64,000 nt of DNA from WJJR01 sp964440935 (GTDB taxonomy: Bacteria > Zixibacteria > MSB-5A5 > WJJR01): assembly GCA_964440935.1 (NCBI GenBank), contig CAYTTY010000017.1, positions 1-64,000 on the forward strand, in the 5' to 3' direction. This document shows, one piece after another, positions 7,325 through 15,841 of the stretch. The position numbers and the translations under genes are program-made. The stretch's first letter is position 1. Each line of letters starts with the position of its first letter. The notes below the pieces were generated by a model that saw only the letters and a program-made list of their open reading frames with translations, was not told the origin of the DNA and did no database searches.

Positions 7325-8926
7325 ATGCGTTTGAGCATCACCGTGGCGTTGACCATCTTTACGCTCCTCGCCCTTTCGATTTGCAGTCTGGCGGCCGTGC
7401 CAAGCACCATGACGGTGCAGGGACGTTTGACCGACGACACCGGTACACCATTACCCGCCGGGGTGAAGGGATTTCTGTTTCGGATCTTCGACACACAAAC
7501 GGGTGGCACACAGATTTGGCCCGACGGTTTGGGTGAAACCCAGACCATCACGACCGATGCAGACGGTCTCTGGACGGCGACAGTTGGCGCGGTGATTCCC
7601 ATTCCCGATTCGGTCTTTGCCGACACCGCGCGGTGGCTGGACATTACGGTGACCGATCTGATCAATCCGGCGGTTACGTTTCCACGGATGCCGCTGTTAT
7701 CCGGTCCGTATGCATTCAGTGTCAACCGTGTGCAGACAGTTGATGGCGCCGCGGGCGGCAGCATCACCAGCAAACTGTCGATCGGTCCGGGACATACGAA
7801 TACCGGGGTCGACGCATTCGTAGCGGGCACAAACAACATCGCCAGCGGAGATCACTCATCCATTCCCGGTGGACAACTCAACGAGGCGAACGGCGATTTC
7901 TCGATGGCCGGTGGGCGGCGAGCCAAGGCCAATCATGCGGGATCATTCGTGTGGGGTGATCAGACCGATGCGGACATTGCGACGACCGGTCCCAATCAGT
8001 TCCTCATTCGTGCTAACGGCGGTGTGGGAATTGGTACAACGGCGCCAATCGGATTGCTACACGTCTCCTCCGCGCTCCCAACCAGTGGATACTTCACCAG
8101 TACCCATCAGGATCCGGAGACCTACGTTCTTCGCGGTGAATACATCGGTCCGTTTGCCGATGCACGCGGGGTGTTGGGCAAATCGGTTCCCGACGATTAC
8201 TGGGGCATTGGCGGTGAGTTCATCGGCGGTTTCATCGGTGCACAGGGTGTAGTCACGGCAACCGGAAGCAATTCGTATTACGGTATTCGTGGCATTGTCC
8301 GCGGCGGTAGTGGAACCGTTTATGGTTGTGCCGGAACGGCCAGCGGCGGCGGTACAAACTACGGTGTTTACGGGCAGGCCTCGGGCGGATCGGTCAATTA
8401 TGCCGGGTACTTCGAAGGTGATGTCAATGTGACCGGCGCGATTTCGAGCGGCAGCGGAGCGACCCAAATCGATCATCCGCTCGATCCCGAAAATAAGTAC
8501 CTCAACCAAGCGTATGTCGAATCGCCGGAGATGATGACTGTCTACAATGGTAATGTCACCACGAACGATGCCGGCATCGCAATTGTTACACTCCCCGAAT
8601 ATGTTGCCGCGCTCAACCGCGACTTCCGCTATCAGCTTACCGTGATCGGCGAGTTTGCGCAGGCGATCATCGCCGAGAAGATCTCCGGCAAGACCTTCAC
8701 GATTCGCACCGACAAACCCAACGTCGAAGTCTCCTGGCAGGTGACCGGGATCCGACAGGATGCCTTTGCGAATGCCAATCGTGTGGCAGTCGAAGCGGTG
8801 AAGCCGAAACCAGAGCGCGGACTCTATCGACACCCGGAGGCGTTTGCGCAACCGCAGAATCAGGGGATCGAGTACCAACAGCAACAAAAGGCACGCGAGA
8901 AGTTGAATGCAGCGACCATTCGGTGA
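7325..8926 (+). CDS. Secreted surface protein with short YadA-type head and conserved C-terminal domain
   Basis: A 533-aa protein; the ATG at 7325 has GGAGG 6 nt upstream. It has a signal peptide to about residue 24. The N-terminal domain closely matches the 3240 gene (VQGRLTDDTGTPLPAG, FRIFDTQTGGTQIW, TTDADGLW). About three YadA-like head repeats follow (ASGDHSSIPGGQLNEANGDF and on), then a Gly/Tyr-rich region (YGIRGIVRGGSG, YGVYGQASGG) around residues 318-365. The C-terminal domain starts near residue 380 (DHPLDPENKYLNQAYVESPE) and runs through NRDFRYQLTVIGEFAQAI. It recurs in my memory of secreted bacterial proteins, but its function is unknown to me. The pair looks like mosaic surface proteins sharing a secretion module. 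Confidence 0.8.
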   Translation: MRLSITVALTIFTLLALSICSLAAVPSTMTVQGRLTDDTGTPLPAGVKGFLFRIFDTQTGGTQIWPDGLGETQTITTDADGLWTATVGAVIPIPDSVFADTARWLDITVTDLINPAVTFPRMPLLSGPYAFSVNRVQTVDGAAGGSITSKLSIGPGHTNTGVDAFVAGTNNIASGDHSSIPGGQLNEANGDFSMAGGRRAKANHAGSFVWGDQTDADIATTGPNQFLIRANGGVGIGTTAPIGLLHVSSALPTSGYFTSTHQDPETYVLRGEYIGPFADARGVLGKSVPDDYWGIGGEFIGGFIGAQGVVTATGSNSYYGIRGIVRGGSGTVYGCAGTASGGGTNYGVYGQASGGSVNYAGYFEGDVNVTGAISSGSGATQIDHPLDPENKYLNQAYVESPEMMTVYNGNVTTNDAGIAIVTLPEYVAALNRDFRYQLTVIGEFAQAIIAEKISGKTFTIRTDKPNVEVSWQVTGIRQDAFANANRVAVEAVKPKPERGLYRHPEAFAQPQNQGIEYQQQQKAREKLNAATIR

Positions 8927-9111
8927 CCCAATCCCGATCAGTAAATGAGATGGGATCGAGCCTGATTTCACCTGATCGTCCACTTCAGGAAAACCGCTTA
9001 ACATATTGCACTGCAACAACATCGAAATACATCAAAATTTTCGTGACGCTCGTACCGATGAGGAATGTAGGGTGGTGTAATATCAGTCCGGGGGTGTTAG
9101 GAGTGTGTGCT

Positions 9112-9717
9112 ATGGATGAATTGTGCAAGACGTTGCGGGATGAGCATCGCGTGATCGAGCGGGTCCTCAATGCCATGGCGAGCGAAGCGTTGCGGATGGA
9201 TGTGGAGCAGCAGGTCAATGCGGATTTCGTGCGGAGTGCAGTGACGTTCTTCAACGAGTATGTCGACGGGTTCCATCATCTGAAAGAAGAGACGATTCTC
9301 TACCCGATGCTGGAGAAGGCGGGATTGCCGCGGGGGAACAGCCCGGTCGATAGCGCCCTGTCCGAACACATTGATGAACGTGCCTTAATGACGGCGATCA
9401 CCGATGCCGTGGACGAGACAGCTGTTGGCCAATCGGACGCTGTTCAGCGGCTGGCAATAGGGATGCGGACCTTTGTCATGTTGGTGCGACGGCATATCGA
9501 GCAGGAAGAGAACATGATCTACCCGATGGCCGAGCAGATGATCAAGGGACCGTCGCGAGTGGAAGCGGAAAAGACGTTTGCCGGCGCCGACGAACAGATG
9601 ACCGACGCCGCCCGCCGCGACCGCGCCTGGGCCGAATCGCTCAGCGGCCCCGAATGCCAGACTGACAGCACCGAGCCGGTGGAGCTGGTGTGGGAAGAAA
9701 GCGATCTGTACGTGTAG
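9112..9717 (+). CDS. Hemerythrin HHE domain protein
   Basis: A 201-aa protein; the ATG at 9112 has AGGAG 8 nt upstream. It shows the four-helix hemerythrin ligand pattern: RDEHRVIE near residue 10, FHHLKEETILYP near 55-66, EHIDERALM near 85, and RRHIEQEENMIYP near 127. The conserved His and Glu residues of the di-iron site are therefore present. Such proteins bind O2 or NO, or handle iron. The C-terminal 40 residues are acidic and lack a recognised domain. No operon partner is seen, and family A repeats follow about 60 bp after the stop. Confidence 0.9.
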   Translation: MDELCKTLRDEHRVIERVLNAMASEALRMDVEQQVNADFVRSAVTFFNEYVDGFHHLKEETILYPMLEKAGLPRGNSPVDSALSEHIDERALMTAITDAVDETAVGQSDAVQRLAIGMRTFVMLVRRHIEQEENMIYPMAEQMIKGPSRVEAEKTFAGADEQMTDAARRDRAWAESLSGPECQTDSTEPVELVWEESDLYV

Positions 9718-9777
9718 CGGGTAGCGACTGCCGGCGTGAACGGATGATGTGAGTCGAGTCGGCGGATGGGCGGTACT

Positions 9778-9974
9778 TATAGCAATTGTCATAAATCCTT
9801 TCCGTCTGGATCAGGGGGCCACGGGCCTCTTGTGGTGAGTCCGCCGTGGCGCATCGAACCATCAGGCCCGTGCGTCCGCGTCTGCACAATCCCCTGTCCA
9901 CGGGCCTGAAGGCCCGTGGCACCCGGATGTCATCACGATACACACGGTGCCTCGCTTCTCCTCAATCGGAAATC
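9778..9974. repeat. MITE family A, copy with truncated right end
   Basis: The left end TATAGCAATTGTCATAAATCC is the exact inverse of the right end of the copy at 40783-41041. The interior has paired GGGCCACGGGCC and GGCCTGAAGGCCCGTGG segments. The right end stops at CTCAATCGGAAATC, where the next copy begins, so the last 15 or so bases are missing. Confidence 0.7.
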
Positions 9975-10104
9975 TATAGCGATTGTCAGAAGAACTTTCC
10001 GATTCACGAGACCGTAGCATGGCCGTCCCGGCCATGCCGCACGGGCGAGACGCCCGTGCTACGTCGTTGGTTAATCGGAAATTATCTCTGACAATTCCTC
10101 TATA
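9975..10104. repeat. MITE family A, 130-bp short copy
   Basis: Bounded by TATAGCGATTGTCAGAAG on the left and TCTGACAATTCCTCTATA on the right. The inside is the GTAGCATGGCC / GCCCGTGCTACG core palindrome. It abuts the truncated copy before it. Confidence 0.85.
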
Positions 10105-10167
10105 ATGACAACCGCGCTAACTCGTTGTCATTCCCCTCCGCCGCGGTGGACGGGAATGACTAGAAGT

Positions 10168-10343
10168 CATAGCAATGATCGGAATTCCGCTCCGGTTTTC
10201 GGGGACTGAGCATGGCCGTCTCGCTTGCCGTGAGCAAGGTCGAGCGGGCCATGCGGCACGGGCACTTCGGCTTACTCAGTGTAAACGAGGCGCCCGTACT
10301 ACATCGCCTGCTCAATCGGAAGATAGTTCAGACAACTGCTATA
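10168..10343. repeat. MITE family A, diverged copy
   Basis: The left end CATAGCAATGATCGGAATTCC is diverged; the right end is GGAAGATAGTTCAGACAACT followed by GCTATA. The interior carries the GAGCATGGCCGTC core, with an extra insert containing GTGAGCAAGGTCGAGC. The preceding 10105-10167 holds a related GTCATTCCCCTCCGCC / GGACGGGAATGAC palindrome. The three copies fill the gap between converging genes. Confidence 0.7.
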
Positions 10344-10437
10344 ATGCCGTCGCGAACGTCATGGGTTTGACTTTGGGATACATGTACGTGAACACAAAGG
10401 CACAGCGCATCCGCCCTACACGGTTTAATACCGGTCA

Positions 10438-11406
10438 CTACCACGTCAACAACCATTCGGTCGAATCGGGCACCGCCACACTCCGTCGCAAAATCGCACC
10501 GGAGGGATACCGAATCGTGAACTCGTACCGTGTCGTGTCCGGTGTCAATTGCGATGATGGAATGACGTCGAGGTACCAAAACCCAGCGGAGTCGGTTGCG
10601 GTCGTAACGGGGTACGGCGATACGATGACATTCTGATATTGCAGCGGCGCCTGGATGATACGCGCGTGCACTGACGCGTCAACGATTGTATCCCCAGCCA
10701 CGCCAATCACCCATCCGTACACGCGACAGAGGTTCGGCGACGCCGGCGCACCGGGATCGAAAGCGGTTGCCCACAGCGTATCACTTGTACCGTCGTAATC
10801 GACCACAACCGTATCCGGTGTAATCGTGTACGACGTGTGAGCGCCAACCACGTACAGGACGTCTGTGGGCAGATGAAAGATAGCCCGGCCATTCAGATCG
10901 GTTGTCCCTACTGCTACGGTTGCTGTTTCATCGGAGTTATAGACCCGGAGCGTGGCATCCATGACTGCGTTCGTGTCAGAGCCGTGTGCCCGCAGAACAT
11001 TGAGCGTGCAGGCAACCGGACCGCCGCCGGCACACGGATCATCCAACGTGACAGTGTAAGCGTAGTTGGTGATCGGTGTCCGACCACTCACACGCGCACG
11101 GACCAGGACTTGGTAGGCACCCAATGCGCCCTCATCCGAGGCAACGTGCGACTGCACGTACTGCCCGGTGGATTGTCCTGCCGTCGTGATAACTGTTGTA
11201 TCGTATGACACGCCCTCGTGCAGCCAGATCAGCTCAAGCGTGTCGGCATTGGCGGCGTTGCCAAGGGTGTCGTTGACCGAGACAGTCACCCAGACAGAAT
11301 CAGTATCACTCGGGCCGGCGATGAAGGGTGACACGGCAGGGCGTGCGGGTGATGACAGGTAGATTGACAACATGAAGCAGATGACGCAACAAAAGACGGT
11401 CTTCAT
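10438..11406 (-). CDS. Exported protein of unknown function, last gene of the phage-like block
   Basis: A 322-aa protein. The ATG at 11406 (MKTVFCCVICFML) has GGAG 6 nt upstream. It has a Sec signal peptide of about 25 residues. The rest is strand-rich, with Ig-like segments (WVTVSVNDTLGNAANADTLE, then YQVLVRARVSG) and a carboxypeptidase-regulatory-like stretch (ATLRVYNSDETATVAVGTTD). A two-Cys loop, CAGGGPVAC, lies near the middle. I do not recognise a family. A secreted Ig-like protein is unusual as a phage structural gene, so it may be host-derived or an adsorption protein. It is separated by 149 bp from the gene before it. Confidence 0.6.
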   Translation of the reverse strand: MKTVFCCVICFMLSIYLSSPARPAVSPFIAGPSDTDSVWVTVSVNDTLGNAANADTLELIWLHEGVSYDTTVITTAGQSTGQYVQSHVASDEGALGAYQVLVRARVSGRTPITNYAYTVTLDDPCAGGGPVACTLNVLRAHGSDTNAVMDATLRVYNSDETATVAVGTTDLNGRAIFHLPTDVLYVVGAHTSYTITPDTVVVDYDGTSDTLWATAFDPGAPASPNLCRVYGWVIGVAGDTIVDASVHARIIQAPLQYQNVIVSPYPVTTATDSAGFWYLDVIPSSQLTPDTTRYEFTIRYPSGAILRRSVAVPDSTEWLLTW

Positions 11407-11555
11407 GAGCACTCCACAGATAACGATGTTATTTGCCATCGTTTACAACGAACAAGAAAACAGAGCTGTCATTATCGCAGATGTGGGAATTCCGTTTTCC
11501 AAAGAAGTGAGACGGTACACATGGATCCCTTTTGCGGAGATGACGGTAGTGTGCA
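11407..11555. other. Gap between the two exported-protein genes
   Basis: 149 bp of relatively AT-rich sequence. It could hold a separate promoter for the 322-aa gene; no clear elements were assigned. Confidence 0.35.
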
Positions 11556-12341
11556 CTACTTCAATAAATCCGGCCTATCAATCCAGGCCCGCGTCGGCGA
11601 GACGGCAGCCTCCTCCGATCTCCACATTTTAAGGATCATGCGGTCCTCATCAGCATAGAAGGGGTGAATGTGGCGCACTGTCAGGTAGTCGGAGCCGCTC
11701 CCGTCTTCATTGGATACAAGCAGCATAATCCCGTTCGACACACTGTCGACACCGGCAACAATCCCCGCAATCCAGGGGGTGACGTCGATGTTGGTGCGCT
11801 GTCCTGCCGAGGGTGATAGAACACCCGCGAACGGAACCGGATGGTAATCCGTGGGACCGGTTGCACCGGGTGTCTCCCAGAGAATGGAATCGGGACACGC
11901 ATACGGTAACGCGATCTTACGCCCATACCACTCTGAGCGGCAGTGATACGATCGGCTGTCATCGTAGGCCGGGTACATGCCCGTGCCCGTCGAGTCGCGA
12001 CGGATGAAGTGGATATCCAAGGACCCGGGTGTGCCGATCATCCCGCTGATCACGACCGACAATGCCGCCGAATCAAGAACGTAGCCGTCCAGAAGCGACT
12101 TGAGCTGCGACGTGTCTTTGACGGCGACGAAGATGTGGTATCGATAATTGAGGACATCGCCGACGTAAAGCGTTGGATCGTTCCACCCGGTGGCATTGGC
12201 CGATGATACATGAGTGGCCGCAATCATGCTGTCGGCTGCATCATCGAATTCGAGTAATTCGGCATGTGCCCGGTCAGTCAAACCTACGTGCAGCACACAC
12301 AGTTGACACAGGATAATGGTCAATGTTGCGGTCCATTTCAT
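11556..12341 (-). CDS. Exported protein of unknown function, possible DNRLRE-like fold
   Basis: A 261-aa protein with a signal peptide (about residues 1-27, ending RAHA). It then shows a beta-rich domain with LSVVISGMIGTPGSLDIHFI, DVTPWIAGIVAG and NGIMLLVSNEDGSG. This arrangement resembles DNRLRE-type beta-sandwich domains found on secreted and phage proteins; the match is only suggestive. Its ATG overlaps the stop of the upstream gene (ATGA at 12338-12341), so translation is coupled to the phage-like genes. That coupling is the best evidence that it belongs to the block. Confidence 0.6.
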   Translation of the reverse strand: MKWTATLTIILCQLCVLHVGLTDRAHAELLEFDDAADSMIAATHVSSANATGWNDPTLYVGDVLNYRYHIFVAVKDTSQLKSLLDGYVLDSAALSVVISGMIGTPGSLDIHFIRRDSTGTGMYPAYDDSRSYHCRSEWYGRKIALPYACPDSILWETPGATGPTDYHPVPFAGVLSPSAGQRTNIDVTPWIAGIVAGVDSVSNGIMLLVSNEDGSGSDYLTVRHIHPFYADEDRMILKMWRSEEAAVSPTRAWIDRPDLLK

Positions 12342-12712
12342 TTGTCCGGCTCCGTATTGTTGTCATCACCAAATTGTGCGAGCTCCTCCCGGCGGATGGT
12401 ATTGATCAACCGCCAAAACGCGCGTTCCGCGTCGGCGCTGCTGGCGAGCTTGTGTTTGAATTCGAGCAGACGGATCATGTCGGTCAGCTTGACATTGAGT
12501 TCAATGCCGTCGAGCTCATCCCAGCAGCGGTTGAGCAGTTCTTCGATGCGTGCGTAGTCGGAGGTTGTTGGTGATGCGGGATCGGCGTGCTGCGATGGAT
12601 GTTCAGGTTGACCCTCCGGTTCCTCCCCAAACTCGATTCGCAGCGTCGGCTCACACGCAATCATGTTGCACGTTCGTGACCACGCCAGGCACGCCGGGAA
12701 ACCCGGCATCAC
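12338..12712 (-). CDS. Small helical protein of unknown function in the phage-like block
   Basis: Up to 124 aa. The start is unsure: Met at 12712, or Met at 12664 (MIACEPTLRIEF). Neither has a strong SD. The N-terminal part is acidic and Pro/Glu-rich (EFGEEPEGQPEHP); the C-terminal 70 residues are predicted helical (ARIEELLNRCWDELDG, TDMIRLLEFKHKLASS). The size and position could suit a tail-assembly chaperone or head-completion protein, but no motif supports this. The stop overlaps the next gene. Confidence 0.5.
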   Translation of the reverse strand: MMPGFPACLAWSRTCNMIACEPTLRIEFGEEPEGQPEHPSQHADPASPTTSDYARIEELLNRCWDELDGIELNVKLTDMIRLLEFKHKLASSADAERAFWRLINTIRREELAQFGDDNNTEPDK

Positions 12713-12741
12713 ACGAATTCCATCGTTGCAAAATCGTCAAA

Positions 12742-13128
12742 TCATTCTCCTTCGCGTCCGGCCTCGACAATCCACAGATCGACAAGCCCGTCATGAGCAA
12801 CATAGCGGGTACGTGCGAGACGGCAGGTGGCCGCGGATGGCTGGCCCACAACCGCCACCGGCACATCATTACGTGGGATTGGTATTACCACCGGTCGATT
12901 GATTGTTGCGGGGAGCGCATTACCCCGGTGATCGACCAGCGAGCCGAAGACCACCTCCTGGACCACGCCGCCGATCGGGTAACAGTACAGCACGATGCGG
13001 CCCTCGGAGTCATCGGCTTCACCCACCAACATCTCGACCGTCATCGCACTGTAGTCCCCCGTGACCGTGACGTCGGGGACATACCAGGCGCGGCGTGCGG
13101 TGATCAGCGCAAAGGCCAGAGTCGTCAT
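12742..13128 (-). CDS. Hypothetical protein in the phage-like block
   Basis: A 128-aa protein. The ATG at 13128 has AGGA 7 nt upstream and follows the previous stop by 8 bp. It is mostly short beta-strands (TVEMLVGEADDSEGRIVLY, GGVVQEVVFGSLVDHRGN). No family recognised. The tight spacing and the place after the connector-like gene suggest a head-tail joining role, which is inference only. Confidence 0.55.
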   Translation of the reverse strand: MTTLAFALITARRAWYVPDVTVTGDYSAMTVEMLVGEADDSEGRIVLYCYPIGGVVQEVVFGSLVDHRGNALPATINRPVVIPIPRNDVPVAVVGQPSAATCRLARTRYVAHDGLVDLWIVEAGREGE

Positions 13129-13136
13129 CGTCAGTC

Positions 13137-13970
13137 CTATCCCTTTCGTGGCGAGTGGAGTGCCGGCACCGGCGCAGTAAAGCGCCTGAGACGTTCCCGT
13201 CCGGAGGTATCGTACGATTGCGCCAAGTCGGTCCACACACGGGCATGCGCCCGGGCGGCCGATTGCGATGCGGTCGTATCCGCCAACACCGACAGCGCCT
13301 GCATGCGACAGGCCGCCGCAACAGCCAGGTGGGTTTCACCGATGACCAGGCCGGGAAACAACCGATCGTGAAACCGTGGATCGATGATCGCCAGCACGGC
13401 ATCGGTGGCATCGTCAACAGCCTGCTCGATGACCGAATCCGGAATGGTGTTCACCGATACGTCGTAATCAACCAGCACCGTCTGACCATCGGCAATGGCA
13501 CCTGACGATCGCCGTCGGATCGTCCCGGCATCGGCATCAATACCGTAATCATCATCTGCTGTGTACACATGGTAGTTGTCGTAGAAGACAGTGACTTCCT
13601 GTCCGGCTGCGATGACGCCATCGGGGACACGACGAACGCGGCCGGCCATAGCATCGATAAGAATATCGACATTGGCCGTGTACACACGATCCAATGATTC
13701 CGTTCGCGCAACAATCACGGTCTCGTCGACCAGGTGTGTGTGCACAAGCGAAACCCAATCATCATTGAGTGTCAACATCTCGCGATTGAGCGATTGCGGC
13801 CGGCGTGCTTTGACCACAACCGATGTGTCAATCAATGACCGGTGTGGGAGCGACACAGGTAGCGTACCGCTCAGCGGCACGTGAACATTGCCGATTGGCA
13901 GGCGGCCAACGCGGATGGTATCAATGTGCCGTCGAACCAGTTCAGGTGATGTGTATGCCATAGTCGTCAT
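13137..13970 (-). CDS. Possible head-tail connector-like protein
   Basis: A 277-aa protein. The N-terminal third opens with AYTSPELVRRHIDTIRV. Then come repeated strand units such as GQEVTVFYDNYHVYTADDDY and GQTVLVDYDVSV, and a helical C-terminal part (IEQAVDDATDAVLAIIDPRF). Similar helical tails with short binding strands occur in connector or adaptor proteins that follow the capsid gene in tailed phages; this is a positional inference. Start at 13970, where no SD is clear; Met at 13961 is an alternative. Confidence 0.5.
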   Translation of the reverse strand: MTTMAYTSPELVRRHIDTIRVGRLPIGNVHVPLSGTLPVSLPHRSLIDTSVVVKARRPQSLNREMLTLNDDWVSLVHTHLVDETVIVARTESLDRVYTANVDILIDAMAGRVRRVPDGVIAAGQEVTVFYDNYHVYTADDDYGIDADAGTIRRRSSGAIADGQTVLVDYDVSVNTIPDSVIEQAVDDATDAVLAIIDPRFHDRLFPGLVIGETHLAVAAACRMQALSVLADTTASQSAARAHARVWTDLAQSYDTSGRERLRRFTAPVPALHSPRKG

Positions 13971-14205
13971 TGGGGTGGGGAGATGGCCGGCGCAGCCATC
14001 TCCCCTGCGGGTGTCAGGAGGCCGGTGACCGAGAAGGGCATGTCACCGGATAGTGCAGGTGTGGTGATGGAGATCGAATGTCTCGTACACTGACAGAGTG
14101 CCGTCACGCACCCTCATGTAACGGCTCGACTAACGTCACGGGCGTGTGCGTCACTTGAGGGGCGGGTGACACCACGTGATTGAAAGCCATTCCCGGTATG
14201 TGTCT
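13971..14205. other. 235-bp gap inside the phage-like block
   Basis: It contains a diverged REP-like hairpin near 14144-14166 (GTCACTTGAGGGGCGGGTGAC), similar to the hairpins around the RAYT gene at 27.8 kb. No gene seen. Confidence 0.4.
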
Positions 14206-15633
14206 CTACGGTGTCAGACTTGGTGACATCTGTTGGATGTTGGTGGCGGCGGTGACTTGTGAACCCACCGGTGCAACGGTGTAGGCCGTCGTCACCACCG
14301 CACGGATCCAGAATCGATAGACACCGTTCACCAGCGTCTTGGTCCAATCGACGGGGATTGCTTGTGAATCGGTGAATAGCCGGACCACTGTCGCTGTGGC
14401 ATCCAGGGATGCGCTCCCGCTCACCGGCACGAAGCCGATCCAGGACGTACCATCCCAGTACTCCCACGCCACCTCACCGCCACTGCCCGGCATTGACAGT
14501 TCCGCATGAACAACAGCAAACCGTCGGTTCATGCCCAGATACAAAGCATCGCCGATCGCTTCAACCAACGCACCCGAATCCGGATGTTGGACATCGCCCG
14601 GCGACGTATCCGACGCGGCCACGGTGCAATCAGCAAACGATGAATCGGCATCGGCGTCGTAGCAGAAGACAGTGTCGAACGAGCCGTGCCCGTTGAGTGT
14701 GGGTTGCGGCGTCGTGAAGGAATCTTCTGTCCGATGCGATACGACAAGGTGCTTCTGATCTGGACCGATCGATGCGATCATCTGCGCGAACGGCGTTGCA
14801 TGGACATAGTGCAGGATCGGCGAGTTAAACACTCCGTCAGCAACTGTCTGCAGCGATCCCCAGACCACGCCGTCGAACTCCTTGAGGTACACATGCGCGT
14901 CAGTCGCAAACAGCACACCAAGTGTGTTGTCCGCTGACAGTGCGGCATGGAAGTCATGCGGCAATACCGTCCCGGTATACAAGGTTTCAGCGCTCTGCCA
15001 CAGGGCGGCATCGAGTTCAATTCTGCGATGCCTGAGTGTGGCGCCGTCGCGGGTATATACGCAGTGAATGTAAACGGAGCGTTGGAGAATCTGTGAGTAG
15101 ATCGACGACGACCCGGTGTCGAGTTCCAGTCCGGGATCGGTCTCTCCCCCACCGAAAACACCACCGTCGTCGATCGACATCTTCGAGCGCAACGAGTAGA
15201 CGCCGCTGTCGATCCGTGTCCAGTTGATGCGAATGCGCCCGGCGGTGTCTTTCAGAATCGACGGATAGCGATTCGACGACGTCGCCGAATCGTAGACCGT
15301 AACAGTCGCTCCCTTCGCCCAAGTGCCGCCTACATTGACCAGCTTTACATGCCGCAACGCACCATCGGGCTCGGTGTACGCGATGTAGACATGTCCGTCG
15401 GCGTCCATCACGGCGGCGAACGGGTCGTCCGACGCATCGGTGATGACATCAAGCGGATCAATCCAATCGGTATACGGCGCGTCGGCCTGCGACCAGGCGA
15501 TGATCGACGGTGAGCGTGCCATGATGGCAATCAACCGTCCGGCATACGGGCCATCGGGGAGTTTGAATAGATGTCCCTGATGACCGTAGCCGATCGGTGT
15601 CGCTGCGGTGGAGGCGGTGATGAGTGTTGGCAT
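14206..15633 (-). CDS. Beta-propeller / sialidase-like protein, possible virion appendage
   Basis: A 475-aa protein without signal peptide. The first 300 residues show BNR/propeller-like repetition (GRLIAIMARSPSIIAWSQAD, DDPFAAVMDADGHVYIAYTE, NRYPSILKDTAGRIRINW, FHAALSADNTLGVLFATDAH). The C-terminal part contains WEYWDGTSWIGFVPVSGSAS, a motif style I associate with appendage and host-binding proteins. In a phage it could be a whisker or receptor-binding protein. A 151-bp palindromic insert separates it from the capsid gene. The start at 15633 has no obvious SD. Confidence 0.55.
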   Translation of the reverse strand: MPTLITASTAATPIGYGHQGHLFKLPDGPYAGRLIAIMARSPSIIAWSQADAPYTDWIDPLDVITDASDDPFAAVMDADGHVYIAYTEPDGALRHVKLVNVGGTWAKGATVTVYDSATSSNRYPSILKDTAGRIRINWTRIDSGVYSLRSKMSIDDGGVFGGGETDPGLELDTGSSSIYSQILQRSVYIHCVYTRDGATLRHRRIELDAALWQSAETLYTGTVLPHDFHAALSADNTLGVLFATDAHVYLKEFDGVVWGSLQTVADGVFNSPILHYVHATPFAQMIASIGPDQKHLVVSHRTEDSFTTPQPTLNGHGSFDTVFCYDADADSSFADCTVAASDTSPGDVQHPDSGALVEAIGDALYLGMNRRFAVVHAELSMPGSGGEVAWEYWDGTSWIGFVPVSGSASLDATATVVRLFTDSQAIPVDWTKTLVNGVYRFWIRAVVTTAYTVAPVGSQVTAATNIQQMSPSLTP

Positions 15634-15650
15634 GGGAATGTCTACTTAGA

Positions 15651-15801
15651 ACCGGGTGGCCGCGATCTGTGATCGCGGTCCTGCGAAGCAGGACAATAAA
15701 CGCGTAGTGGGACGGTAATTCTTCCTTAGTGATTGTTGAGTAGTTAAAGCAGTTGTCATTTGCCTGCGGCAAACCGCGATCACAGATCGCGGCCACCCGG
15801 T
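15651..15801. repeat. Insertion-like element with perfect 29-bp inverted ends
   Basis: The left arm (15651-15679, starting ACCGGGTGGCCGCGATC) and right arm (15773-15801, ending GATCGCGGCCACCCGGT) are perfect reverse complements. Between them lie 93 bp with AAAGCAGTTGTCATTTG and no ORF. It sits between the capsid-like and propeller genes, so it has probably moved into the block. Confidence 0.85.
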
Positions 15802-15841
15802 AAGGAGCGATAGGTACGCCGAGCTGGGACTCGACGGTCCG

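Noticed and set aside
8057..9022. Minus-strand 321-aa ORF across the second surface protein
   Set aside because: Shadow of the C-terminal domain; no SD or recognisable motif.
12550..13371. Plus-strand 273-aa ORF inside the phage-like block
   Set aside because: Covers three tightly packed minus-strand genes with overlaps and SDs.
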